DNA of 64,000 nt from Candidatus Chloroploca mongolica (lineage in GTDB: Bacteria > Chloroflexota > Chloroflexia > Chloroflexales > Chloroflexaceae): contig NZ_SIJK02000023.1 of the NCBI RefSeq assembly GCF_004762035.2, forward strand, positions 29,324-93,323, written 5' to 3'. Position 1 is the first letter of the stretch, and each line of letters starts with the position of its first letter. The translations under genes were made by a program, and so were the position numbers. Positions 50,746-58,840 of the stretch are shown here, one piece after another. The notes beneath the pieces were generated by a model that saw only the letters and a program-made list of their open reading frames with translations, did no database searches and was not told the origin of the DNA.

Positions 50746-51306
50746 TCAATTATAACGGTTCATCGCAACTACTAATCCTTCGCGAACGACCAGATCAACC
50801 GCATCGGCGGCGGTCGTGATCACGTCGGGCACCTGTTCAGCCTCTTCTTTGCTAAACCGACTCAAGACATACGCGGCCACATCCATTTTTCCTGGCGGCT
50901 GGCCAATCCCGATACGAAGGCGGGCGAAGTCACTACTGCCAAGTTGTTGGACAATCGAGCGCATACCATTGTGTGTTCCGGCGCTGCCGCGTTCACGAAA
51001 CCGGAGGCGTGCAAAGGGCAGATCAAGATCATCATAGATAATCAAGATCTCACGGGCAGCATCGACCTTGTACCACGTACGCAGGGCCGCGACCGCCTGA
51101 CCGCTCAGGTTCATGAAGGTCTGAGGCTTGACAAGCGCTACGCGTTGCCCTCCGACCTTGCCTTCGGCGATCAAACTGTTCGCCCGCTTACCACGAAATT
51201 CCAGAGCATACCGGGCGGCCAGGGTCTCCACCACGTCAAAGCCGATATTGTGACGGGTGCGTACATATTGAGCGCCCGGATTGCCCAGGCCAACGAGAAG
51301 CCACAT
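50746..51306 (-). CDS. pth: Peptidyl-tRNA hydrolase
   Basis: The 186-residue Pth cleaves peptidyl-tRNA released from stalled ribosomes. The family motifs are complete: LLVGLGNPGAQYVRTRHNIGF (catalytic His near residue 20), LVKPQTFMNLSGQAV, IIYDDLDLPFARLRFRERGSAGTHNGMRSI (Asp and the GGxAGHNG-like loop) and RLRIGIGQPP. Size is normal. It probably forms a short operon with the C45-family gene 9 bases upstream of its start. Confidence 0.96.
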   Translation of the reverse strand: MWLLVGLGNPGAQYVRTRHNIGFDVVETLAARYALEFRGKRANSLIAEGKVGGQRVALVKPQTFMNLSGQAVAALRTWYKVDAAREILIIYDDLDLPFARLRFRERGSAGTHNGMRSIVQQLGSSDFARLRIGIGQPPGKMDVAAYVLSRFSKEEAEQVPDVITTAADAVDLVVREGLVVAMNRYN

Positions 51307-51315
51307 GGTCGTTGC

Positions 51316-52392
51316 CTATAAATGATACAGTACGTAGTCGGTACCACACGGTGGCCCATCGGTCGCATACAGCGTACCGGCCTGCAGATCCATCACCAGC
51401 GAGGTCACACTTTCATAAAACTCTTCAGGCGGCTCGTTCGGGTCAATATGAAAGCAGACCGAATAGGGATAGCCCTCGTGATCACGCAGTGCGGCCTGCA
51501 CATCCGCGAGACTCACGGGACGCTGGGCTTGCAAGAGGCGTTCGAGGCGGGCATGGCGTCGCTGCGAGTGCGGATTCGTCTCGACATTGCGTTCCACAAT
51601 GCCGAGCGCGGTCGGGTTGACAAAGTGATTCGAATGCACAAGACACCCAGCCTGGCACTGCAACTGCCCGGCTCGGTCGGGCGATGTTTCAAGATCAAGC
51701 ACCTGATCAGGCGTTTGCGCAAGAACAAAATTGGCCGAGCATGAGCGATCTTCCTCAAGGACAACCCGTACCGCCTCTTCCAGCGTACGCGAGCGCAGAA
51801 TCTCGTAGCAGCGGGCGTGAAAGGGGCGACGCAACCGCGACCAATCATCGTCGCGACTAGTCAACCCATTGATCAGCAGGCCCAGGCCCGCGCTATTCAT
51901 GCCAATTTTGCCGCCAAAAATGCCTGCTTCGGTAAACGCCAGCGTCCGCAGGCCATCAGTCTCTTCGGTATGAATAATGGCCCCGCGCACGCCAGCAATC
52001 CAATCCCAATTTTCGCCGATCAGCAGGTGACCCGTTGAGGTTGCTTCGGGCAAGAGGGCAAAGGCCGTACACCCATCAGGCATTGGCTTTTCGGCAAACT
52101 CATCATAAAAGAGTTCGTAGCGCACATTCAGGGCGGCAATGGCCGCGAGACTCACCCCTGAACCATCAGCAATGCCCCGCATCCCTTCGTGGTAGGCGGG
52201 GCACTGTTCGGCGATTTCCTCGGCATACTGATCGGCACGCCGCAGTGTTTCCACCCGGGTAAGTTTCAGTTCACGCTCGAAACGGGCAAAATAGACACCA
52301 AGATTATTTTCGATCTGCTCATAGAGCGTCTCGCCATGTACAAAGCCCTGCTCATAGGGTGTTCCTGCCAGCCGCACCAGGGGCAGCGTCAT
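51316..52392 (-). CDS. C45-family (acyltransferase/penicillin-V-type) Ntn hydrolase
   Basis: ATG 52392 has GGAGAAG upstream; the longer frame starts with TTG inside that site. The 358-residue protein carries the catalytic Cys in DGCTAFALLPEA near residue 105, the usual autoprocessing nucleophile, with preceding Asp-Gly. Other family features are the N-terminal GTPYEQGFVHGE, IGENWDWIAG and FEAGIFGG-like EAGIFGGKIGMNSAGL segments and the closing TLYATDGPPC. Members hydrolyse or transfer acyl groups, including penicillins and bile acids; the natural substrate is unknown. The chain should split at the Cys after translation. Grouped tightly with pth and two GNAT genes. Confidence 0.85.
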   Translation of the reverse strand: MTLPLVRLAGTPYEQGFVHGETLYEQIENNLGVYFARFERELKLTRVETLRRADQYAEEIAEQCPAYHEGMRGIADGSGVSLAAIAALNVRYELFYDEFAEKPMPDGCTAFALLPEATSTGHLLIGENWDWIAGVRGAIIHTEETDGLRTLAFTEAGIFGGKIGMNSAGLGLLINGLTSRDDDWSRLRRPFHARCYEILRSRTLEEAVRVVLEEDRSCSANFVLAQTPDQVLDLETSPDRAGQLQCQAGCLVHSNHFVNPTALGIVERNVETNPHSQRRHARLERLLQAQRPVSLADVQAALRDHEGYPYSVCFHIDPNEPPEEFYESVTSLVMDLQAGTLYATDGPPCGTDYVLYHL

Positions 52393-52413
52393 TACTCTTC
52401 TCCTCAACGCACC

Positions 52414-53379
52414 TTACGCGCTTTGCATCTGCTTACATAGTGTAACCCATGCTGGCTGTTTCACAAAACCCATGGCTTCGTTGATGCTCAGCATCGGACG
52501 ATTGCTTGATTCATTGTCAGTACGGATGACTGGTGCGTCGACCTGTTTTGCATAGGCTACCGCCCGCAACTTGAGCGCCAGGGCGATCCCGCGACGTCGG
52601 TACGCACGCAATACGCCGGTAAAGCCGGTTTCGAGGTCTACACTCTGGTCACGGCGCCAGAGGGCACTCGACCCAGCATAGGTATCGCCATCAACTGCAA
52701 CAAAATAGGCTTCAGGAATGAAGCTCGGATTATCCTCAAAATACTTGATCCAGACCTCAAACGGCGGGGCCGTGTATGGCTCGGGCATGGGCACATCAAC
52801 CGACGCCTCGCAATCAAACGCATAGAGCTTTTGCCAGAACTGGGGGTCGCGGGCGAGCAGATCTTCGGCTGTTGTGATCGTCAAACCCTGGCTGAGGACG
52901 CGCTCTTCGGCCCCGGCGAAGCGGGTAGGATCAAAGCTCGCCACATCAAGCCGCGATTCCCAGGCGCGCATCTCTTCCACAAACCCATAGCACTGGGCAA
53001 ACCGCATGCCCTCGGCTTGATCTTCGCGCAGTGTATGCCGCAACGTTACCGGCTTGTATGGCGCAAGCGCGTCGAGCAGATGATTGTAGAGCCGTGTGCC
53101 GACCGTTTGCCCACGGTGCATTGGATGCACAAACAGATTGATAAAAAACTTCTGCGGATGGTACATCCACGGGACATGCTCGAAGAACGCGCTTGCGACC
53201 GGTTGCCCGTCGATCTCGGCAATAAACCGGCGAAAGTTCATCCGCTCTTCCCGTTTGTCGTCCCACCGACGCCACTCGGCAATAGAATGGGGATAGTCGG
53301 GATAGACAGCATTGCGGATCGTGACAAACGCCTCGTAATCTGCTTCATCATAGCGAAAAGGGCGGATGGTTATTTTCAT
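52414..53379 (-). CDS. Double-GNAT acetyltransferase, copy 2
   Basis: The 321-residue protein contains two GNAT modules. The first has the acetyl-CoA loop FVHPMHRGQTVGTRLYNHLL near residue 95 (the Q/R-x-x-G-x-G/A pattern), the second TGFTGVLRAYRRRGIALALKLRAV near residue 260. It ends NESSNRPMLSINEAMGFVKQP, shared closely with the protein encoded just upstream, so the two are recent duplicates. They overlap as ATGA (53376-53379). GNAT enzymes acetylate small amines, antibiotics or protein N-termini; the substrate is unknown. The paired C45 hydrolase nearby suggests related small-molecule acylation chemistry, but that is inference. Confidence 0.85.
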   Translation of the reverse strand: MKITIRPFRYDEADYEAFVTIRNAVYPDYPHSIAEWRRWDDKREERMNFRRFIAEIDGQPVASAFFEHVPWMYHPQKFFINLFVHPMHRGQTVGTRLYNHLLDALAPYKPVTLRHTLREDQAEGMRFAQCYGFVEEMRAWESRLDVASFDPTRFAGAEERVLSQGLTITTAEDLLARDPQFWQKLYAFDCEASVDVPMPEPYTAPPFEVWIKYFEDNPSFIPEAYFVAVDGDTYAGSSALWRRDQSVDLETGFTGVLRAYRRRGIALALKLRAVAYAKQVDAPVIRTDNESSNRPMLSINEAMGFVKQPAWVTLCKQMQSA

Positions 53380-54389
53380 ATATCCTTAAGCGTTTTGACA
53401 AAACTTACCCAGGCCGGCTGCTTCACAAAGCCAAGGGCTTCGTTGATGCTCAGCATGGGCCGATTATTTGACTCGTTCCAGGTCTTGATGACCGCAACAT
53501 CAAGCTGTCGGGCAAACTCAATCGCCCGTAACTTGAGGGCCAAGGCAATGCCACGCCGCCGATATTCACGACGTACACCGGTGAGCCCGGTATACAGTTC
53601 ACGTGGGTCGCCCTGGCTCTTCCAGAGCGCACTGAGGCCAGCGTAGCGCTCACCATCGAGGGCCACAAAGACGCCTTCGGGCATAAGATTTGGCCCTTTG
53701 AAATAGAAATGCTCGAAGGTCTCGTAACTAAACCCCGTTGTCGGCTCGGGATGGGGTACATCGTTGGTCAGATCGGCATCAAGTTCGTAGAGTTTCTGGC
53801 GATGATCGGGATCAGTGGCGATCAACTCGGCCAGCGTGGCAATGCGGATGCCACTGGCAACGACCCTGGCCTCGTGACCCTGATAGGGTGTCGGGTCAAA
53901 TGCCGCTACTTCGAGCCGGGACTCCCACTCGCGCACATCCTCGACAAACCCGCGTTGCTGAAGAAAGCGCAGCGAAGCCTGATAATCTTCGCGGGCACGT
54001 GCGCGGATGCGCAATGGATCAAATTCGTTTAGTGCCTCGACGATAGTCGTATAAAATGCTGCACCAATGCCGCGTTGCTGCCAGGCGGGATCTACCCCGA
54101 CCGAGATATGGAAGAGGCGCGGATTGTACATTGCTTCAAATTGATCATAGTTGCCATAGGCGACAACGGTACCATCAACTTCGGCCAGCCAGCGCCGATA
54201 CTTGAGATGGGCCGGGCGATGCGCATCTTCATGCTTCCACTCATCAATGGTGCCAGGATATTCAGGATAACAGGCATTGCTAACTTCAACCAGAGCGACA
54301 TAATCAGCATCGCTATAGTCCATATCCCGGATGATCAGGTGGGCAGGTGCGACCGGTTCCTGTTGCGCTACTGTTTTTACCGCAAGCAT
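53376..54389 (-). CDS. Double-GNAT acetyltransferase, copy 1
   Basis: The 337-residue protein is a paralogue of its downstream neighbour: the first GNAT loop is VGVDPAWQQRGIGAAFYTTIV and the second TGLTGVRREYRRRGIALALKL, followed by NESNNRPMLSINEALGFVKQPAW, nearly identical to the other copy. Residues 1-15 are an added Ala/Val/Gln-rich leader absent from the other protein. AAAGG precedes the ATG. The duplicate pair with coupled translation implies a heteromeric or stepwise enzyme. Confidence 0.85.
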   Translation of the reverse strand: MLAVKTVAQQEPVAPAHLIIRDMDYSDADYVALVEVSNACYPEYPGTIDEWKHEDAHRPAHLKYRRWLAEVDGTVVAYGNYDQFEAMYNPRLFHISVGVDPAWQQRGIGAAFYTTIVEALNEFDPLRIRARAREDYQASLRFLQQRGFVEDVREWESRLEVAAFDPTPYQGHEARVVASGIRIATLAELIATDPDHRQKLYELDADLTNDVPHPEPTTGFSYETFEHFYFKGPNLMPEGVFVALDGERYAGLSALWKSQGDPRELYTGLTGVRREYRRRGIALALKLRAIEFARQLDVAVIKTWNESNNRPMLSINEALGFVKQPAWVSFVKTLKDI

Positions 54390-54522
54390 ATATGCCTTTC
54401 TTTATCGTTCTACACTCCACGTGCGAGGCTTCAAGCTTTGCTCATTGTACGTGCTCTTGTTGCAAGCGCCATCAGTCTGAAGGCGTAGCATAAGAGGGTC
54501 GCAAGGTGTAGAATTATTGAAT

Positions 54523-54569
54523 GGTTCCAGCCGAAGGGCCAGCATCGCTGGCCCTTCGGCTGGAACCAG
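54523..54569 (-). terminator. Hairpin after ogt
   Basis: 22-bp perfect stem (TGGTTCCAGCCGAAGGGCCA then GC, 54523-54544 with 54548-54569) and ATC loop, 18 bases past the ogt stop on the minus strand. No strong T-tract, so it is either a terminator of the palindrome type used across this window or a dispersed repeat. Confidence 0.6.
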
Positions 54570-54586
54570 GACGAGCGCATATTGGA

Positions 54587-55087
54587 TCAAGTATCTTTCC
54601 GTTCGCGTTGCAACAAGGCGCGCTTGCGCTCGATACCCCAGCGATAGCCACTGAGCGCACCGTCGCTGCGCACCACCCGATGACATGGAATGACCACGGC
54701 GAGTCGATTGGCGGCACAGGCACTGGCAACGGCCCGGACAGCCTTTGGGTTGTCGATACGCTCGGCAAGCTCGCTGTAGCTGATGGTTGACCCGGCGGGC
54801 AAGGTGCGCAACACCTGCCACACACGCTCTTGAAAGGCTGTCCCCTGAAGATCGAGCGGCAAATCGAGGGTGCGTTCAGGCTGCTCGACAAGGGCAACCA
54901 CCTGCCGCACGATGAAGTCGGCTTCAGGGCCTGCTCTCTTCGTCTCAGCTTGAGGGAAACTGGCATGCAGTTGGGCCAGCAGCATCGCTTCATCATTACC
55001 AAATTCTACGGTACACAGACCTCGTTCACTCGTTGCGACTATCACCAAACCAAGTGATGACTCGGCAAGGCCATATGTAATCATCAT
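54587..55087 (-). CDS. ogt: Methylated-DNA--protein-cysteine methyltransferase
   Basis: The 166-residue Ogt removes alkyl groups from O6-alkylguanine in one step by transfer to its Cys. It has IPCHRVVRSDGALSGYRWGIERKRALL with the acceptor Cys in PCHRV near residue 132, the helix-turn-helix TISYSELAERIDNPKAVRAVASACAANRL and a closing G-Y-R-W-G. The N-terminal domain is short and variable, as in stand-alone Ogt without an Ada part. AAAGGAAAA precedes the ATG. Single gene followed by the hairpin above. Confidence 0.96.
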   Translation of the reverse strand: MMITYGLAESSLGLVIVATSERGLCTVEFGNDEAMLLAQLHASFPQAETKRAGPEADFIVRQVVALVEQPERTLDLPLDLQGTAFQERVWQVLRTLPAGSTISYSELAERIDNPKAVRAVASACAANRLAVVIPCHRVVRSDGALSGYRWGIERKRALLQRERKDT

Positions 55088-55228
55088 AAGTGTTTTCCTT
55101 TAGACGCAGAAGCCCGCACCGTGTACGGGCGAGAGGAGCGCCCTGCTTGAGCACATTGGGTTGCGCTCACGCGCTCATTTTTGCTACCGTCACTCTCTTC
55201 AGTCTACGGCAATGTATGTCAACGAACG

Positions 55229-56170
55229 TCACAACTTGGTGAGCATTGTTGCTGCCGCGAGTTCGGCGACCTGCGCCGGGTCAATGCGGCCACCGCCAAC
55301 GGTGAGGGCATCGGCGGTACCGCAGGCAACCGCGAGGCGCAATGCATCAGGCAGTTCCATGCCGCGCAGCAGGCCCGTTGCCAACCCGGCGAGCAGTGAG
55401 TCGCCGCTGCCAATGCTGCTCACAAGCGTGATGGGCGGTGGTTGGGCATGCCAGGTGCCTTCGTTGTTGCTGGCAACACAGCCAAGCGCCCCAAGGGAAA
55501 CCGCCGCTAGCGCAATCCCCTGGCCGCGTAGCTTACTCAGGGCAGGAACTGCGTCGCCAACACTCGTAATTGATTGCCCCAGGGCGGCCCCGAGTTCAGC
55601 GCCATTGACCTTGATGCCCCAGGGTTGTGCGGCGAGAGCAGCAACGAGTGCCGCACCGCTCGTATCAATGATCAGCGGCAGGCCCTGGCCCTGGATCTGG
55701 ATCTGGGCAATCAGGGCACCGAGCGACGCAGGATCAATGCCGCGGGGCAGACTCCCTGAGACGATGCAAAGCTGTGCTTCAAGGGCAGCCTTGCTTGCAC
55801 TGGCGGCAAAGCCTGCCCAGTCAGCGGCACCAAAGCTTGGCCCCGCCTCATTGAGGGCGGTCGCATCATCGGCCTCAGGGTCAACCAGCAAGACACACGT
55901 ACGTGTTTCGCCCGCGTTGTGATAGTACCAAGAGCCAACAAGGCCCTCGGCCTCGGCCAGGGCTGCCACGTACCTGCCGGTATATCCACCAAGGGGCGCA
56001 CAGACCAGAGCCTGCTGGCCGAGTGTATGTGCCGCACGTGCGACATTCAATCCCTTGCCACCTGCAGCCACCACCACCTGATCGGTGCGCTGAACCATCC
56101 CGAAGTGCAAGTTGGCAAAGGTCATTGTGCGGTCAAGCGCTGGATTGGGTGTAATAATGAGCAGCGTCAT
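55229..56170 (-). CDS. PfkB-family sugar kinase (1-phosphofructokinase/tagatose-6-P kinase type)
   Basis: The 313-residue kinase opens MTLLIITPNPALDRTMTF and has GGKGLNVARAAHTLG (the N-terminal signature), NEAGPSF, the GSLPRGI segment and the closing SSIGSGDSLLAGLATGLLRG, where G-x-G-D carries the catalytic Asp. This is the FruK/LacC/TagC type that phosphorylates fructose-1-phosphate or tagatose-6-phosphate. No PTS or fructose operon is near. The GTG just before ATG could also start it (56173). The start region is inside a 26-bp perfect hairpin, described below. Confidence 0.88.
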   Translation of the reverse strand: MTLLIITPNPALDRTMTFANLHFGMVQRTDQVVVAAGGKGLNVARAAHTLGQQALVCAPLGGYTGRYVAALAEAEGLVGSWYYHNAGETRTCVLLVDPEADDATALNEAGPSFGAADWAGFAASASKAALEAQLCIVSGSLPRGIDPASLGALIAQIQIQGQGLPLIIDTSGAALVAALAAQPWGIKVNGAELGAALGQSITSVGDAVPALSKLRGQGIALAAVSLGALGCVASNNEGTWHAQPPPITLVSSIGSGDSLLAGLATGLLRGMELPDALRLAVACGTADALTVGGGRIDPAQVAELAAATMLTKL

Positions 56171-56217
56171 CACGTTTCTCGGAAGCTAGTTGCTTCCGAG
56201 AAACGTGATGACGCTGC
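56161..56217 (-). promoter_or_regulatory. 26-bp hairpin covering the sugar-kinase start codon
   Basis: Arms 56161-56186 and 56192-56217 are perfect inverted copies (GCTTCCGAGAAACGTGATGA then CGCTGC on the minus strand) with a 5-base loop. The ATG at 56170 and the first codons form one arm, and the weak ribosome site lies in the stem, so the fold would block initiation on the mRNA. Opening by a protein, RNA or temperature could switch the gene on. Confidence 0.7.
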
Positions 56218-56290
56218 GCGGAAGCTGGAGAGGCCTGCGGCTCATCCACATTCAGTTAAGGACTGCCATCATATGCGGCAAGCTTTCACG

Positions 56291-57499
56291 TTATGAAGGC
56301 CAGAATTGCGCCTGATTATATTCAGGCCCAAAGATCCCAATTTGACCAGAGAAGAGCAAGCGCAAAGCCATGCCGCCGACGCCAAAGAATTGGATATTGG
56401 CTTGTTCGGGTTGTTCACGGAAAATCGCATAGCCCAGGTATTCTCGTTCACCAGCGGCCCAGACCTTGCCAAAGCCACGTTGCGGCACACTCGGCTGGAT
56501 CGGCGAACGTGGCGGCACCTCGGGTGGCTTTTCGTCAATGGGCGGATCGCCTTCTTGATAGGTATCATCATACACCGCATACGTGTAGCTATCCATTCCC
56601 TGGCGTGGGTACCGCAACACGTAGATCTTGCGGCCAGCTTCACCCAGGTCGAGCCAGATCATGACGCCACCACTGAATTGCTGAAATGCCGCCGGTACAT
56701 TAGCATAACTGCTGCTGGGGCATTGCAGGGCTGAACGGAACTCGACATAGCCGATGCGATCCTCAAGGCCAAACTGGACATCGCGGGGCGGCCCCTGGCA
56801 GACCGGCAGATTCTGCACGGTCAGCACCTCACGGCCCAACAGACCGTAGAGATACTCGTAGGGCGTACCGGCATACTCCGGATGATGTTCGATCCGGCGG
56901 CGCTCGAAATATTGTACTGTATACGGCTTGCCTTCGATCATCTCGAGGCGCAAGCTCGAAATTGGGTAACCGAAACGCTCCAAGCCTCCATTATTCACCC
57001 AGTAGCCAAGCCACGGCTCGCAGAGTACCTGACCTGTCGCCTCAAAATAGTGGCATCCCCCGGTATCGGGTGCCAATGGATCTTGCCGCGGCTGGTTTTC
57101 CCAGCGCCGACCCTGGAGCTCAAGCGCACGCGCACCGAGTCGCCCAGCAGTGATCGTACCGTCGGCCTGGATCTCGAGGCGATCACGCTCAAACCATTGC
57201 ACCTGAATCGTCCGATCCTCAACGGTTTCGAGGCGCTGTTCGGTAATAGGATACCCAAAAACTGACAAGCCACCACGCTTTTCCCAATAGTTCAGAATTG
57301 GCCCGGTCATGCAATAACCGGTTTCGGGAAAACAACGTGTCCTCGCTGAACTCGCCGCCCCGGCTGGTCTTGCGGCTCCAAGCGTCAAAAAGGCCACAGA
57401 GAACAAAAGCACGAGCAAGCTAAGTGTACGCACAGAAAAGATACGACGTCGTAAGCCATAAGTATAAGTGTGAATGCTTAAACTGGATTGGGTCTGCAT
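56291..57499 (-). CDS. Secreted protein with LGFP-like repeats
   Basis: ATG 57499 has AAAGGGGG upstream; the longer frame to 57673 crosses a region without a start site. The 402-residue product has a signal peptide (VRTLSLLVLLFSVAFLTLGAARPAGA, cleavage after AGA), then two copies of a cell-wall-type unit, NYWEKRGGLSVFGYPITEQRL and GYWVNNGGLERFGYPISSLRL, resembling LGFP repeats that bind peptidoglycan or surface polymers, common in Chloroflexota. Further domains follow, with a Pro-rich segment (PPIDEKPPEVPPRSP). It is probably a surface-attached or envelope protein. Its function is unknown. Confidence 0.75.
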   Translation of the reverse strand: MQTQSSLSIHTYTYGLRRRIFSVRTLSLLVLLFSVAFLTLGAARPAGAASSARTRCFPETGYCMTGPILNYWEKRGGLSVFGYPITEQRLETVEDRTIQVQWFERDRLEIQADGTITAGRLGARALELQGRRWENQPRQDPLAPDTGGCHYFEATGQVLCEPWLGYWVNNGGLERFGYPISSLRLEMIEGKPYTVQYFERRRIEHHPEYAGTPYEYLYGLLGREVLTVQNLPVCQGPPRDVQFGLEDRIGYVEFRSALQCPSSSYANVPAAFQQFSGGVMIWLDLGEAGRKIYVLRYPRQGMDSYTYAVYDDTYQEGDPPIDEKPPEVPPRSPIQPSVPQRGFGKVWAAGEREYLGYAIFREQPEQANIQFFGVGGMALRLLFSGQIGIFGPEYNQAQFWPS

Positions 57500-57789
57500 G
57501 ATGAGCCCCCTTTCGGATAGATTTCCATCTGAATCTATCATACATCGATGTGCTGTCCAGGGCGATAATGCCTGGCTTGCCGGAGCGTTACGCTTTGCTG
57601 AGAGTTTGCTGAGAAACCTGTTGTTGCTGCACTGGCAAAAGCTAGCGCAGTAACGGGGGCCAAGGCAACGCATCGTAGCATTGCAGCAAGCAAGGCTAGA
57701 ATGCGGTATACTGAGGTATACACGCTAACGGCGTGTTCAACACAAGTGGTAAGAGCATCACGCTGTATCGAAAGAGAAAAGGAAAACTT

Positions 57790-58737
57790 ATGTCTCAAGG
57801 ACCTTCCAGAATACCTACGCCCGGCCCTTCTTCACCCCGGGCACTTGTTCCACTCCTCACCGGGGTGGTGATTCTGCTGGCCGTTGGCGCGATCTTGCTC
57901 ACCAATTCGGTAACCCAGATTCAAGCTGGTACGCGAGGTGTGGTCAAGACGTTTGGTGAAATTACTAATGTTTATGATGAAGGCTTGCACTTCCGTATGC
58001 CTTTTATTACGTCGGTCACCGTGGTTGAGGTTCGAACACAACGCTATGAGTCGCAGTCAACTGCAGCCTCACGTGACCTTCAGACTGTGACGACGCAACT
58101 CGTGATCAACTATCGGCCCGATGCGAGCAACGTTGATCGCCTCGTGCGTGAGATCGGTGTCGATTACGAGCGCCGTGTGGTTGACCCGGCCATTCAAGAG
58201 GCGCTTAAAGCGGTGACGGCACGCTTTACTGCCGAAGAATTGATTACCCGCCGCCCCGAGGTTTCATCGCAGATGCGCGATGTGCTCGTCGAACAATTGA
58301 CGCCGCGTGGGGTGATTGTCGAAAGCGTGTCGATTACCGATTTCAATTTCAGCCCCGAGTTTGCACGGGCAATCGAGGCCAAGCAGGTCGCTGAACAAGA
58401 TGCCCTCCGCGCCACGCGTGAGCTTGAGCGTGCTCGGATCGAGGCCCAGCAGCAGGTTGCCCGTGCCGAGGCTGAGGCCAAAGCTCGGCTTGAGGTTGCC
58501 CGCGCCGAAGCCGAGGCGCTGCGCCTCCAGCGTGAAGTCATCTCGCCCGAGTTGTTGCAGTTGCGCATGATCGAGCGCTGGGATGGCATTTTGCCCCGCT
58601 TTATGGGTAGTGGCGACAATGGGTTTATGCCCCTGATCAGTATTCCTGCCGATGACATTGTTTCGAATCCAGTTCAACAACAGTCTGACGCTCCGGCTGA
58701 GCAGGTCGGTGAGCCAGTCACAGAGACGACGCCGTAG
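57790..58737 (+). CDS. SPFH/prohibitin-like membrane protein
   Basis: ATG 57790 has AAAGGAAAA upstream, and the longer frame from 57733 lacks a site. The 315-residue protein has one N-terminal transmembrane helix (residues about 18-38), the band-7 domain (GTRGVVKTFGEI, VVEVRTQRYESQS, RPDASNVDRLVREIG, ESVSITDFNFSPEF) and a coiled coil (residues about 205-265, QQQVARAEAEAKARLEVARAEAEA), the prohibitin/HflK-like pattern. Such proteins form ring scaffolds at the inner membrane and regulate proteases or membrane fluidity. Here no htpX, hflC or ftsH neighbour is seen. A UvrD gene follows after a short hairpin. Confidence 0.9.
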   Translation: MSQGPSRIPTPGPSSPRALVPLLTGVVILLAVGAILLTNSVTQIQAGTRGVVKTFGEITNVYDEGLHFRMPFITSVTVVEVRTQRYESQSTAASRDLQTVTTQLVINYRPDASNVDRLVREIGVDYERRVVDPAIQEALKAVTARFTAEELITRRPEVSSQMRDVLVEQLTPRGVIVESVSITDFNFSPEFARAIEAKQVAEQDALRATRELERARIEAQQQVARAEAEAKARLEVARAEAEALRLQREVISPELLQLRMIERWDGILPRFMGSGDNGFMPLISIPADDIVSNPVQQQSDAPAEQVGEPVTETTP

Positions 58738-58745
58738 ATGATTAG

Positions 58746-58770
58746 ATGATGGGGCCTATGGCCCCATCAT
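58746..58770 (+). terminator. Short hairpin after the SPFH gene
   Basis: An 11-bp stem ATGATGGGGCC (58746-58756 with 58760-58770) around TAT lies just past the stop. There is no T-tract, so it may only pause transcription before the UvrD-like gene, which starts 71 bases further. Confidence 0.5.
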
Positions 58771-58840
58771 CCGTAGGCCCTCAAAAATGACTAGCATACC
58801 TGGGGCTTGAGGCCGCAGGCCTCCAGAGCGACGCCGAAGC

